From Planctomycetota bacterium (GTDB taxonomy: Bacteria > Planctomycetota > Planctomycetia > Pirellulales > PNKZ01): a DNA stretch of 44,917 nucleotides. The notes under the pieces are model-generated. The model saw only the letters and a list, made by a program, of their open reading frames with translations. It had not been told where the DNA came from and searched no databases. This document shows, piece by piece, positions 26,801 through 44,541 of this stretch. The stretch covers positions 1 through 44,917 of the forward strand of contig JAFEBQ010000044.1 of assembly GCA_018242585.1 (NCBI GenBank), in the 5' to 3' direction. Both the position numbers and the translations under genes were made by a program. Position 1 is the first letter of the stretch, and each line of letters starts with the position of its first letter.

Positions 26801-26860
26801 GGCTTTTTCTCGCCCAAAAAAGGTACGGCACCCCGCCCCTCGGCATTGTTAGGCCCTGGT

Positions 26861-26889
26861 TTGACTGACGCGGCATGGCAGCCTATTCT
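26861..26889 (+). promoter_or_regulatory. Candidate promoter for the glycosyltransferase/methyltransferase genes
   Basis: TTGACT (26861-26866) and TATTCT (26884-26889) are 17 bases apart; the -35 matches five of six positions. A perfect 6-bp inverted repeat CCAAGA/TCTTGG (26898-26913) lies right where transcription would start and could be an operator. Confidence 0.5.
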
Positions 26890-27001
26890 GGCCTCTCCCA
26901 AGAGGCGTCTTGGCGAAATGCCGGGTGGTCGTGGCAATCGCCTTGTTTTTTAGAGGTTAGGGCGGAGCCAGGAGGCGCTCGGCAAGGAGTTCTTCCTGGA
27001 T

Positions 27002-28264
27002 ATGAGTTTGATCGCCGTCGCCATCGTCGCGGCCATCGCGATGCTGGTCGGCTTCCAAGCGATGCTGACGATCGGTTACCTGCGCGTTTTACGGCAAGGG
27101 GCATTTCCCGTGCGCACAGTTGATGATGAATGTCCGCGCGTAGCGGTGATTCTTTGTCTGCGCGGCGTCGACCCGTTTCTCGAACAAACCCTGCGGCAAC
27201 TCTTGGCCCAGGATTATCCCAACTTCGACATCCGCATCGTCCTCGACAGCCGCGACGACCCGGCCTGGGCGCTGGTCGAGTCGGTGTTGCAATCGGCGCC
27301 GGCGTCGAACGCGCGGGTCGAGTTGCTGGCTCGGCCGCGCGAAGTCTGCACCCTGAAGTGCAGCAGCCTGGTGCAAACGGTCGAGCAGCTTGACGATTCG
27401 TACCAAGTCGTGGCCTTGCTCGATGCCGACACGGTGCCGCACGCCACCTGGTTGCGCGAGTTGGTGGCGCCGCTGGCCGCGGCCGACGTGGGGGCGGCGA
27501 CGGGGAACCGCTGGTATATGCCGACGCACGCTTCGTGGGGCGCGATCACGCGTTATCTTTGGAACGCCGCGGCCGTGGTCCAGATGTACTGGTACCGAAT
27601 CGCCTGGGGGGGCACGTTGGCCATTAAGCTTTCGGCGCTACGCGAGTCGGGCTTACTCGAGCGCTGGGGGCACGCCTTCTGTGAAGATACGATGACGTTC
27701 AGCGCGCTGCGCCGGCTGGGGTTGCGCGTGCAGTTTGTGCCTTCGCTGTTGATGGTCAACCGCGAAGATTGTTCCTGCACCGGTTTCTTCCGTTGGATGC
27801 GGCGGCAACTGCTGGCCGCTCGGCTGTATCACCCCGGCTGGCTGGCCGTGGTGGCGCACGGCCTGGGGGTGGTGGCGCTGTTGTTCGTCGCGTTGGTGTG
27901 CGGAATCGTGGCGCTGGTGACTGGGCAGACCGTGCTCTTTTGGGGCATGGTCGCGCTGGGCGTTGCTTATTTCTGCTCGACCTTTTTGCTGGCCCGGTTG
28001 ATGGAGCGAGTAGCAGGCCGCGTCGTGGCAGCGCGCGGCGAGCCCAACCGCTGGATGACCACGGGAACCGCGGTGCGATGCTTACTGGCGATGCCGGCGG
28101 CACACCTTTTGCACGCGGTTGCGATGTTGACCGCGATCTTCGTGCGTCGCGTCGATTGGCGCGGCGTGCAGTATGAAATTGGTGGACCCTTCGCGGTCAA
28201 GCTGGTGCGATACGAACCGTTTCGCGCCGCGGCAGACGAGCTTCAAACCATGAAATCCTTGTAG
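27002..28264 (+). CDS. Membrane glycosyltransferase family 2, ceramide-glucosyltransferase/HpnI-like
   Basis: This GT-A enzyme probably transfers a sugar from a nucleotide donor to a lipid at the inner face of the membrane. It has 420 residues. An N-terminal helix (IAVAIVAAIAMLVGFQAML) precedes the catalytic domain: VAVILCLRGVD at 48-58, the donor-binding LLDADTVPH with Asp141 and Asp143, the acceptor/base region CEDTMTF with Glu228-Asp229, and RWMRRQLLAAR near 264-274 in place of the Q(Q/R)xRW motif. Two to four membrane helices follow. The start ATG has AAGGAG 13 bases upstream. The methyltransferase gene begins eight bases after the stop, so the two are co-transcribed. The acceptor may be the product of the neighbouring polyketide synthase. 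Confidence 0.83.
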   Translation: MSLIAVAIVAAIAMLVGFQAMLTIGYLRVLRQGAFPVRTVDDECPRVAVILCLRGVDPFLEQTLRQLLAQDYPNFDIRIVLDSRDDPAWALVESVLQSAPASNARVELLARPREVCTLKCSSLVQTVEQLDDSYQVVALLDADTVPHATWLRELVAPLAAADVGAATGNRWYMPTHASWGAITRYLWNAAAVVQMYWYRIAWGGTLAIKLSALRESGLLERWGHAFCEDTMTFSALRRLGLRVQFVPSLLMVNREDCSCTGFFRWMRRQLLAARLYHPGWLAVVAHGLGVVALLFVALVCGIVALVTGQTVLFWGMVALGVAYFCSTFLLARLMERVAGRVVAARGEPNRWMTTGTAVRCLLAMPAAHLLHAVAMLTAIFVRRVDWRGVQYEIGGPFAVKLVRYEPFRAAADELQTMKSL

Positions 28265-28272
28265 GGCGGACA

Positions 28273-29163
28273 ATGCAGGCGGGCAGGACCGACGAAGCGG
28301 CAGAATGTGTGCGCTGCAATGTCTGCGACAAGCCAGGCACCTTGGCCGAGGCGTCCGACGTGGTGCGGATCGCCTCGAATATCCGTCGACACAGCCAGGA
28401 AAAATTCACGGTGTGGCGATGTGCAAATTGTCGGTCATTGCACTGTAAGGAAGCGATCGACCTGGACCATTACTACTCGGACTATTTTACCGCCAGTCAT
28501 CGCCTCGATTGGGTTACACGGTTGAGCTACGACGTCCGTCTGCGCTGGCTAAGGCGACAAGGGTATCGCAAAGCGCATTGCCTACTGGACTATGGTTGTG
28601 GGTCCGGAGCGTTCATCGAATACTTGCGAGGACGCGGCTACCAGGCGTTCGGCTACGACCCATATAGTGAGAGCTTCGGAGACAGATCGCTCTTGAGCCG
28701 GCGGTTCGATGTCGTCACAAGCTGGGACGTCATTGAACATGTCTCAGACCCCCGCTCCATGTTGTCGCAACAGGCGGAACTCGTTCAGGACGATGGCTTG
28801 CTGCTTGTGGGAACACCTGAAGCTGGCGGCATCGATCTCCAGCGACCCCACACAGTCGAACTGCACCAGCCCTATCATCGGCACATTCTGTCCGAGCGGG
28901 CGCTGGTCGATTTGGCGGCGCAAATCGGTTGGCACGCCGTGGAAATCAAGCGTCGCTACCATCTCGACACCCTGGTTCCGGTGGTTAATACTCGATTCAT
29001 CTGGGAATATGTTTACGCCAACGACAACCTCCTGGATGTGGTCGTGGAATCGCCTCGATTCGCGTGTGTTTTCCAGTCGCCGCGATTGTTGTTTTTCAGC
29101 GTGGCGGGCTATTTTTTTCCTCCGCGACAAGCGATGCAGGTTTTCTTTCGTCGTGTTCGTTGA
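28273..29163 (+). CDS. SAM-dependent class I methyltransferase with N-terminal zinc ribbon
   Basis: The 296-residue protein begins with a zinc-ribbon pattern: Cys15-Cys18 (CNVC) and Cys50-Cys53 (CANC). The Rossmann methyltransferase core follows, with DYGCGSG at residues 106-112 as the SAM loop, YDPY near 128-131 and WDVIEHV at 151-157. This layout is common in C-methyltransferases acting on sugars or small polar lipids (methyltransferase_12/23 type). The C-terminal 100 residues hold HQPYHRHILSERALVDL and a hydrophobic end. The gene is eight bases downstream of the GT2 gene. Its DNA is much lower in GC than GT2. The substrate is unknown; a sugar or lipid headgroup made in this locus is the natural guess. 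Confidence 0.85.
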   Translation: MQAGRTDEAAECVRCNVCDKPGTLAEASDVVRIASNIRRHSQEKFTVWRCANCRSLHCKEAIDLDHYYSDYFTASHRLDWVTRLSYDVRLRWLRRQGYRKAHCLLDYGCGSGAFIEYLRGRGYQAFGYDPYSESFGDRSLLSRRFDVVTSWDVIEHVSDPRSMLSQQAELVQDDGLLLVGTPEAGGIDLQRPHTVELHQPYHRHILSERALVDLAAQIGWHAVEIKRRYHLDTLVPVVNTRFIWEYVYANDNLLDVVVESPRFACVFQSPRLLFFSVAGYFFPPRQAMQVFFRRVR

Positions 29164-29341
29164 AGAAACATGAAGGACCGTGCGTTGGCGATCAGGGGAC
29201 GAGTGACGGCCTTTCGTTGGCCGGGGGCAATGCAGGTGAGATGTGGCCAATCGATCCGCTGCACTCAGGGTTTGTCATCCAGCGCGAATGACGCTGATTG
29301 GCTTGATTTAGAAACGTCAGTTCGATAAGCCGGGCGGGGCT

Positions 29342-30652
29342 ATGAAAACTTTATTGTTTCCGGTGGGAACGCATGGTGATGTAAACCCGTTTGTCGGCAT
29401 CGCCCTGGAATTGAAAAGACGCGGGCATCAACCGGCAATCGTCACGAACCGTTCGTTTGGCGAAATGGTACGGAGTCAAGGGGTCGACTTTCTCGGATTG
29501 GAGTCGTTTCAAGACGTTGGGGCGTTTCTCAAGAACCCTGATGTCTGGAACCCGCGGACAGGTTGGCGTCTGGCCGGACGCTGGGGGACCTTGGAGCCGA
29601 TGCGCGAAACGTATCGAGTGATCGCCGACCATTATGTTCCGGGCCAGACGGTCGTCGTGGCGGCGTATAGCTCGTTTGGAGCGCGCATCGCCAACGAAAG
29701 ATTGGGAGTTCCGTTGGCCACGGTGGTGCTCGAGCCCGACAAGCTGCGTAGCGAGTTCAAGACCTCGATCATGCCACGCCCCATGCTGCTGGCGGATTGG
29801 GTGCCGCGTTCGCTCAAACGGGCCCAGTTTTATGTCCTTGACCGCTGGTTCATCGATCGTTTCGTGGGAGCCGAGACGAATGCCTTTCGGGCCGAATTGG
29901 GGCTTCCTCCCGCGCGTGACTTTTTGCGCAGCTGGTGTCTCTCGCCCGATTGCGTGTTGGCGATGTTTCCCGATTGGTTTGCGCCGCCACAGCCAGACTG
30001 GCCTTGCAACTTGTCCGTAACAGGGTTCCCGCTTTGGGATCCTGACTTCTCGGATGCGGCGGTTCAGGAGCTGCGCCGTTTTTGTGATGACGGAACTCCG
30101 CCGATCGTATTCACGCCAGGTTCGGGAATGCAAACAGGAAAACAATTCTTCAGGACGGCAATTGAATGCTGCCAGGCTTTGAACCGTCGCGGCGTTCTCC
30201 TGACGCGGTTTAGCGAACATGTGCCGGCCAAGCTTCCTCAAGGGGTCGTGCGCATGGGGTTCGTGCCGCTACCAATCCTGTTGCGTCGCGCGGCGGCCTT
30301 TGTTTACCACGGCGGCATTGGTTCGATGGGACATGCCTTGGCGGCTGGCGTGCCGCAGTTGATCATGCCCATGGCGTTTAATCAGCCAGACGACGCCGCC
30401 CGGCTCAAACGACTGGGCGTTGCCGAGGTAGTTTCTCCGCGCGCGTTTCGCACGCCTCGCGTGGTTCGCGCACTGCGGGCGCTGCTCGATTCCTCGTCGG
30501 TCGCCGATCGCTGCCGTGAGATCTCCCGAAAAATGACGGCTACCGAGCCCTTGGCCGCGGCGTGCGACGCGATTGAAAGCTTGGCTGGAAGCGATTTGAG
30601 TCGGACGCCAAAGGCGGATCGTCGGGACACGAGGCGCCTGGTGAGTCGTTGA
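29342..30652 (+). CDS. Glycosyltransferase family 1 (sterol/lipid glucosyltransferase-like)
   Basis: This GT-B enzyme has 436 residues. The N-terminal domain opens with LLFPVGTHGDVNPFVGIALELKRRGH (residues 4-29), the typical start of UGT/MGT-type enzymes acting on lipids, sterols or antibiotics. The C-terminal donor domain has PIVFTPGSG (254-262) and the signature AFVYHGGIGSMGHALAAGVPQLIMP with His323, and then FNQPDDAARL. It may transfer glucose or rhamnose to a hydrophobic acceptor in the cytoplasm. It lies 178 bp after the methyltransferase on the same strand. A GGGCGGGG site precedes the ATG. Codon and base composition are closer to the methyltransferase than to the GT2 or polyketide synthase genes. 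Confidence 0.88.
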   Translation: MKTLLFPVGTHGDVNPFVGIALELKRRGHQPAIVTNRSFGEMVRSQGVDFLGLESFQDVGAFLKNPDVWNPRTGWRLAGRWGTLEPMRETYRVIADHYVPGQTVVVAAYSSFGARIANERLGVPLATVVLEPDKLRSEFKTSIMPRPMLLADWVPRSLKRAQFYVLDRWFIDRFVGAETNAFRAELGLPPARDFLRSWCLSPDCVLAMFPDWFAPPQPDWPCNLSVTGFPLWDPDFSDAAVQELRRFCDDGTPPIVFTPGSGMQTGKQFFRTAIECCQALNRRGVLLTRFSEHVPAKLPQGVVRMGFVPLPILLRRAAAFVYHGGIGSMGHALAAGVPQLIMPMAFNQPDDAARLKRLGVAEVVSPRAFRTPRVVRALRALLDSSSVADRCREISRKMTATEPLAAACDAIESLAGSDLSRTPKADRRDTRRLVSR

Positions 30653-30817
30653 TTTTGGGCCGCCGTTTCGCGTCTATGGCCGACGAGAGAAACTGCCGCA
30701 AAACCTCGATCCACCGGCTGCGGCCACGCCCGCGCTTGTGGTATGCTATTAGCGATGGATGCGACTTGACGCGAACGGATTCGAGCCGCGTGAAAACCAC
30801 TCAACCGTTCGGAAACG

Positions 30818-31780
30818 ATGTCAGCCAGTACTTCTTGCCAGACCTCCGCGGCCTTGACTCGCGCTTCAGAATTCGCTCGCCCGCGGGTCACGCTGCTGGC
30901 CATTCCCAAGCCGTTCGTCGGTCACATCGGCGTGATCCAGCGCAATGCGTTGGCGAGTTGGGCTCGGCTTTCGCCGCGACCGCAGATTCTGTTGTTTGGC
31001 GACGACGCCGGCGTGGCCGAGGCAGCCGCCGAATTCGGGGCGACACACGTGTCGGTGGCCCGCAACGAGCAAGGGACGCCGCTACTAAGCGACATGTTCC
31101 ACCAGGGGCGACGGCACGCCGAGCACGACACGATCGTCTATACGAACTCGGACATCATGCTGTTCGACGATCTGCTCGACGCGATCGCCCGGGTACGCGC
31201 GGAACAGTTGGCACGGTTCTTGATCATCGGCCGGCGAACCGACGTCAACATTTACGACGTGATCGACGACACGGCGCCTGATTGGATGGCCAAACTCGAC
31301 GCCCAAGTAACCACCGCAGGGCGCTTAGCCGCGCAAGTGTGCAAGGACTACTTCGTCTTTCGCCGAGAGCAGTACGCCGAGATGCCCGAGTTCGCCGTCG
31401 GCCGCGCGAATTGGGACAACTGGATGGTGTATCACGCCCACGAGCGACAGGTGCCGGTCATTGACGTGACCGAGTGCGTGCGCGTGATTCATCAGAATCA
31501 CGACTATGCCCACCTGCCAGGGGGCAAGTCCGCGACGTACCTGAATGGCACCGAAGCCAAGCGCAACAAGCAACTGGCCGGTGGTTCGCACCTGGTGTCG
31601 GGTTCGGTGGCCGATTGGCGGCTGACGCCCGCGGGGCTCAAACGAATTGACGCACGCTGGCCAATCGTGCCGTTTCTGGCCGATGCGTTCAGCTTTGGTC
31701 GACTGGTACTGGAACTGGTGGGGCTGAAGCGAGTTGACTGGCGCGAAGCGCCGACCGTCGAACATTCGGCGAAGTCGTAA
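30818..31780 (+). CDS. GT-A-like glycosyltransferase-related protein
   Basis: The 320-residue protein has the order of a nucleotide-diphospho-sugar transferase. A strand-loop start (VTLLAIPKPF...IGVIQRNALASWARL) is followed by LLFGDD, then IVYTNSDIMLFDDLLDAI at about 107-124, where NSDI takes the place of the DxD metal site. Further on come RRTDVN, CKDYFVFRREQYAEMP and GRANWDNWMVYHA near 194-206, whose Asp and Trp resemble acceptor-site motifs. The C-terminus is basic, then helical. I do not know a characterised homologue. The start is the ATG at 30818 with a weak GGAAAC upstream. It converges with the thioester reductase gene; five bases separate the stops. It may add a further sugar to the same lipid. 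Confidence 0.6.
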   Translation: MSASTSCQTSAALTRASEFARPRVTLLAIPKPFVGHIGVIQRNALASWARLSPRPQILLFGDDAGVAEAAAEFGATHVSVARNEQGTPLLSDMFHQGRRHAEHDTIVYTNSDIMLFDDLLDAIARVRAEQLARFLIIGRRTDVNIYDVIDDTAPDWMAKLDAQVTTAGRLAAQVCKDYFVFRREQYAEMPEFAVGRANWDNWMVYHAHERQVPVIDVTECVRVIHQNHDYAHLPGGKSATYLNGTEAKRNKQLAGGSHLVSGSVADWRLTPAGLKRIDARWPIVPFLADAFSFGRLVLELVGLKRVDWREAPTVEHSAKS

Positions 31781-31792
31781 TCTTGTTACGAC
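31774..31792. terminator. Inverted repeat formed by two convergent TAA stops
   Basis: GTCGTAA, a five-base spacer and TTACGAC form a perfect 7-bp inverted repeat. Each arm contains the stop codon of one of the two convergent genes. It is short and lacks a U tract, so any terminator role is uncertain. Confidence 0.4.
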
Positions 31793-33104
31793 GGCGGCGG
31801 TTGGAGGTACCCGCTGCTGATGAACTGGTGGAAGTAGATGCCCAGCAGTTCGGCGTCCATCGGCGGGCAGCTTAGGCCGATGTCGCTCAGCCCGCGTTCG
31901 GTGTTGACGCAGGAAAACCGGGGTGTGTTGGCCGTCGAGAATAGCCGCTCTTGCGACGAGGGCTCCTGCATCACTGGCAGCAGCGTATACATGGCGTTGT
32001 CGCTCGACTGTTTGGCGTCGTCGATCATCGCTTGTTTCCACTCGTCGTACGACACGGTTCGCACCTGGTATCCCACGGCGCGGATGTAGTCGACCAGCGT
32101 GTTCCAGGGCAAGGTGTACGAATTGGCCAGGTGGAAGTTCTTGCCCAGCGCGTCGGACTCGAGTGACAGATGCGCGATCGCCAGGCCCGCATAGTCGACT
32201 GGCAGCGCTTCGACGTGAATGTCCAAGTCGGGCGCTAGCCCCAGTTGGATGCACCCTTTGACCATCCGGAAGATCAGGCCGTCGGTCGCGCCGATGCCGT
32301 TCTTCGTGTCGCCGGTCACCAGTCCCAAGCGATAGATTGCCACCGGCAGGCCAGCCTTGCGCGCGCGGACGGCTAGCTTGTCGCTGACCCACTTGGTCTG
32401 CACGTAGCCACAGTCGAGCGACGACGGAATATGCAACTCGGCATCTTCCTCGACGATCTGGTCTCGGTAGTCGATCGAAGAAAAAATGCCCAGCGACGAG
32501 ACCAAGTGCAGTGGCTTCAACTTGACCAGGGTGGCCAGCTTGAGCACCTCGGCCAGCGAGCCGACATTGGCGTCGCGGAGCATGTGGTAGGGATAGGCGA
32601 AGTTCACCACGGCCGCGTTGTGATAGATCCAGTCGACGCTACCGGCCAGAGAGTGAAACTGTTGCTCGGTCAGGCCGAGTCGAGGCTTGGAAGCGTCGCC
32701 GGGAATGACTTCGACCCGGTTAGCAACACCTTGGGTGCTGAGTTGATTGGCGGTGAGGTTCGACAGAATCCGCTGCAAGCCGTCGATCGGGCTGGCACAG
32801 CGGACCAGGCAGACAATCTTGGCCTGACTGCGTTCGATCAACTCGTGGAGCAGGTAGCCACCAAGAAACCCCGTCGCGCCGGTCAGCAACAACCGCACCG
32901 GCTGGGCCGGCCAATGGCGCGGCAGCCCCTCGGTCGTAAAGCTGGGGTCGAGTCGGGCCTCGGCATCCAAGTCCAGGTTCGCCGTCGCACACGCGGGCTC
33001 GGCCGGCGCGTTGCCACGGGCAGCGATCTTCTGGCGGAGCATCCGCGCCAAGAGTTCGCGCTTCTGCTCCAGATTCAATTCCCCGCCGCCTTGAGCTCCC
33101 TCGG

Positions 33105-33108
<4 letters not shown>
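31786..33108 (-). CDS. Stand-alone thioester reductase for reductive chain release
   Basis: The enzyme is an extended SDR of the thioester-reductase family (TIGR01746-like; as in Lys2, carboxylic acid reductase and myxochelin-type release domains). It uses NADPH to reduce an ACP-bound acyl thioester to an aldehyde or alcohol. It has 440 residues. The N-terminal helix LNLEQKRELLARMLRQKI (11-28) looks like a docking element. The cofactor motif LLLTGATGFLGG is at 73-84, the Ser204-Ser205 pair in LVSSLG, and the catalytic YVQTK at 235-239. The late LPVDYAG motif is also present. The ATG overlaps the stop of the polyketide synthase gene as ATGA, so the two are coupled. It carries no ACP of its own and most likely acts on the terminal ACP of the megasynthase. 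Confidence 0.88.
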
Positions 33109-41765
<8,657 letters not shown>

Positions 41766-41813
41766 GAGATTACGATCTGTCCCTGTCGTTGGTGAGCCGG
41801 GAAGAGAGTCCCC

Positions 41814-41841
41814 ATCTTAGTTGGCTGCTGCCACTTCGCAA
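41814..41841 (-). promoter_or_regulatory. Candidate promoter for the polyketide synthase operon
   Basis: On the minus strand TTGCGA (41841-41836) and TAAGAT (41819-41814) are 16 bases apart, about 50 bp upstream of the synthase ATG. Each element matches four of six consensus positions, so this is weak. Confidence 0.3.
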
Positions 41842-41993
41842 ATGGCCTGGGGAGAGAATGACGAAAGTTGTAAGTTGCTATGTGGTAGAAGGTTAATGTG
41901 CAATCGACGAGGAGCGAAAAGAAAGTTGCTAGCTGCGGGGCGTTGACCGGCGAAAATCAGGTTTCGACAGGTTGGAAAAGTTGCGCCTATTTG

Positions 41994-42022
41994 TTGTCAA
42001 AACAGGTGCTGTCTTCTAGCAT
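41994..42022 (+). promoter_or_regulatory. Candidate promoter for the exporter gene
   Basis: TTGTCA (41994-41999, five of six) and TAGCAT (42017-42022, four of six) are 17 bases apart. The implied leader before the ATG at 42117 is about 90 bases, which supports that start over in-frame codons further upstream. Confidence 0.4.
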
Positions 42023-42116
42023 CGTACGACTTGGGGCGACGCGTGGGGCCGTCTCAGATTTTGGCGCCGACGACTCACTTCGCGCGCTTGTATTTCCAAC
42101 CATCGAGCGCGGCAAC

Positions 42117-44408
42117 ATGCCAAAAACCCAGGGAATCTACGCCAAATTTCATTGGCTGATGATTTCGGCGTGCGTGCTCGCCGCGCCGTTTCTCTGGGCG
42201 GCGTCGATGCGTGTGCTGGCCACCAACAGCAACGACATCTCGCAGTGGTTGCCCAACACGCTGGACGAAAAGCGGCACTTCGAAGCGTTTCTGGCCCGCT
42301 TTCCTGCTCCCGACACAATCATTGTCTCGTGGCCTGGCTGCACGCTGAAGGATCCGCGGTTGGGCAGCTTTTCGGCCGCGATGGCCGTGGCACAAAGCGA
42401 CGAGACGGCCGGCAGACTGTTGGCGTATGCCGTGACGGGGGCAGAACTTGCGGACCAATTGATGGGCAATCCCTTGGCGCTGGCGCGCGAGCGGGCGATT
42501 GATCACCTGCTGGGTACAGTGATCGGTTCAGACCGTGAAACCAGTTGCGCGTTGGTGGCCCTGAGCGACGAAGGGGCGGCCAAGCCGGCCGCCGCGCTGG
42601 AAATCGTTTATCGGGCCGCCGCGCAATGCGGCATCGGCGAAGACGACCTGCGCTTGGCCGGCCCGGCGGTCGAACATGACGTGATGAATCGCGAGACCGA
42701 TCATCTGTTGTTGCGATTCTCGATCGCGTCGGCAGTCGTGTCGTTGCTGGTAGCCTGGTGGTGTTTGAAGCGATTGCCGATGGTCGGCATGTTGTTCGTC
42801 ACGGCGCTGGCGATCACCGGCGTCGGGATGACGGTCTATGACTTGGCCGGCGGCAAGATGAACTCAATGCTAATGTTGATGCCGGCGCTGTTGTTCGTGT
42901 ACGCGATCAGCGGCGGCGTCCATGTGATCAACTACTTTCAGGACGCGGTAAACGAAGGGGGCGTCAGCGGCGCCGCCGAGCGCGGCGTGAGCGCAGGCTG
43001 GCAGCCCTGCTTTCTCTCGTCGCTGACCACGGCCATCGGCCTGGGCAGCTTGATGGTCAGCGAGATTGAGCCGGTGCGGATGTTCGGCATCTATTCGGCC
43101 ATCGGCCTGGTGCTGGGTTTTTGCATCTTGTTCCTGCTCTTGCCGTCGCTGTTGCACGCCTGGGCGGTGGCGTTCGGTTGGCAGAAAAGCGATACCCAGC
43201 CCCGTGCCCAGGAAGCCAGCGCCCTGTGGGACCGCGCCTGGATGTTTCAGCGCCGCCACCATGGGAAGGTGACCGCGTTGGTCTGTCTGTTCATGCTCGT
43301 CTCTGGCGCCGGTTTCTACTACATCATGCCGTCGGCCAAGTTGAAGGACACCTTCTGGACGTCGAGCAAGATCTATCAGGACTATCTGTGGATCGAAGAG
43401 AAGTTGGGGCCGCTGACCACGATTGAACTGGTGGTGACGTTCCAGCGCGACTGTCCGATGGATCACGAGGCGCGGATGGCGCTGATCGCCCGATTGCAGC
43501 GCGAAGTCAGCGAACTCGAACCGCAATCGACGTCGACGTCGGCGGCCACGCTGACGCCGCGGCTGCCCAACTCGCGCGGGGTAGTCAGCGCGGCGCGGCG
43601 GTTGCGGTTGCTCAAGTTCCTGAATCGGGCTGGGTTCTATGTGCGCGATGAAGACGCCGCGGCCGAGATTTGGCGGATCACGGTTCGCATTCCGGCGACG
43701 GGCGATACCGGCTTTGATGATTTCTGCAACGCGGTCCACGCGCGATTGGACCAGATCGAAGAAGAGACCGGCACAGCGGGGGTCAGCATCCTGCAGACCG
43801 GCACGGTGCCGCTGCTCTCGAAGATTCAGCAGGAACTTTGGCAGGTGCTGCTGCAAAGCTTTTTCTGGTCGTTCGTGCTGATCGCCGGCGTGATGGTGAT
43901 CGCCCTGCGGAGCGTGCCGGGGGGGCTGGTGGCGATGATTCCGAACTTGCTCCCCTTGTGCGTCAGCTTCGGGCTGATGGGCTGGTTTGGCATGGCGCTG
44001 GACATTGGCGCGATCATGACGGCCAGCATCGCGCTGGGGATTGCCGTGGACGACACGTTCCACTTCTTGTGCTGGTTCGATCGGATGCGCCGCGATGGTT
44101 GTTCACGATCGGACGCGGTTCGCTGGGTCTATCAGCGCTGCGGCGCGGCCATGATGCAGTCGTCGCTGATTTGCAGTTGCGGGCTGTTGGTCTTCTTCTT
44201 CAGCGGCTTTGTCCCGGCGGCGCAGTTTGGGATTATGATCTTCATTATGCTGATGGTGGCGCTGCTGGGAGACCTGGTGCTGCTGCCGGCCTTGCTGCTC
44301 GGCTTTGCCGGCCGCTGGTTCGGTCGTGTGAAGTCGGTGGTCCCTGCGCCTCACACAAAGAAGGTCTTTGACCAGTCGCCTCAAAGCGTGCCGGTCGAAG
44401 CGTCGTAG
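42117..44408 (+). CDS. RND/MMPL-type exporter
   Basis: The 763-residue protein has the double layout of RND/MMPL exporters. An N-terminal helix (HWLMISACVLAAPFLW) leads into an extracytoplasmic loop, and then a group of about five helices (FSIASAVVSLLVAWW; MLFVTALAITGVGMTVYD; LMLMPALLFVYAISGG). The arrangement repeats in the second half, with helix VLIAGVMVIALRSV, GIAVDDTFHFLCWF with Asp residues in the proton-relay position, and a C-terminal helix pair. Such proteins move lipids or hydrophobic products out of the inner membrane (MmpL and HpnN types). The start at 42117 follows a weak GAGCGCGG; the in-frame region upstream does not read like a membrane protein. It is divergent from the synthase and is the likely transporter of its product. 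Confidence 0.83.
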   Translation: MPKTQGIYAKFHWLMISACVLAAPFLWAASMRVLATNSNDISQWLPNTLDEKRHFEAFLARFPAPDTIIVSWPGCTLKDPRLGSFSAAMAVAQSDETAGRLLAYAVTGAELADQLMGNPLALARERAIDHLLGTVIGSDRETSCALVALSDEGAAKPAAALEIVYRAAAQCGIGEDDLRLAGPAVEHDVMNRETDHLLLRFSIASAVVSLLVAWWCLKRLPMVGMLFVTALAITGVGMTVYDLAGGKMNSMLMLMPALLFVYAISGGVHVINYFQDAVNEGGVSGAAERGVSAGWQPCFLSSLTTAIGLGSLMVSEIEPVRMFGIYSAIGLVLGFCILFLLLPSLLHAWAVAFGWQKSDTQPRAQEASALWDRAWMFQRRHHGKVTALVCLFMLVSGAGFYYIMPSAKLKDTFWTSSKIYQDYLWIEEKLGPLTTIELVVTFQRDCPMDHEARMALIARLQREVSELEPQSTSTSAATLTPRLPNSRGVVSAARRLRLLKFLNRAGFYVRDEDAAAEIWRITVRIPATGDTGFDDFCNAVHARLDQIEEETGTAGVSILQTGTVPLLSKIQQELWQVLLQSFFWSFVLIAGVMVIALRSVPGGLVAMIPNLLPLCVSFGLMGWFGMALDIGAIMTASIALGIAVDDTFHFLCWFDRMRRDGCSRSDAVRWVYQRCGAAMMQSSLICSCGLLVFFFSGFVPAAQFGIMIFIMLMVALLGDLVLLPALLLGFAGRWFGRVKSVVPAPHTKKVFDQSPQSVPVEAS

Positions 44409-44427
44409 CTTGGTATCCCACGGTTCC

Positions 44428-44511
44428 GGGTGCCACGCTCAAGGCATTAAGCCTAGAGCATGGCTGTACACGCTTCGCATGCTCAAGCCTTGGAGCTTGA
44501 GCATGGCACCC
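44428..44511. repeat. Nested inverted repeats between two convergent transporter genes
   Basis: The outer arms (44428-44443 and 44496-44511) share 15 of 16 positions and read GGGTGCCAC/TGCTCAAG. The inner arms CATGCTCAAGC (44478-44488) and GCTTGAGCATG (44495-44505) are perfect, with a six-base loop. The inner stem could act as a terminator, though no T run follows. Confidence 0.65.
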
Positions 44512-44541
44512 GATGTCTACGGGAAACGCGCGAAAGCGATT

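Larger units (their letters stand above)
41766..42116. other. Divergent intergenic region between polyketide synthase and exporter genes
   Basis: No gene is visible. The open frame continuing upstream of the exporter start lacks coding character. A leftward promoter-like pair (41814-41841) and a rightward one (41994-42022) are present. The centre (41855-41905) is AT-richer than anything nearby, with short repeats of AAAGTTG and AAGTTGCTA, and could hold a regulator site. Confidence 0.55.

Noticed and set aside
41898..42116. N-terminal extension of the exporter
   Set aside because: The frame is open but the translation is polar and uneven, and a promoter-like pair at 41994-42022 lies inside it; the membrane helix begins shortly after the ATG at 42117.
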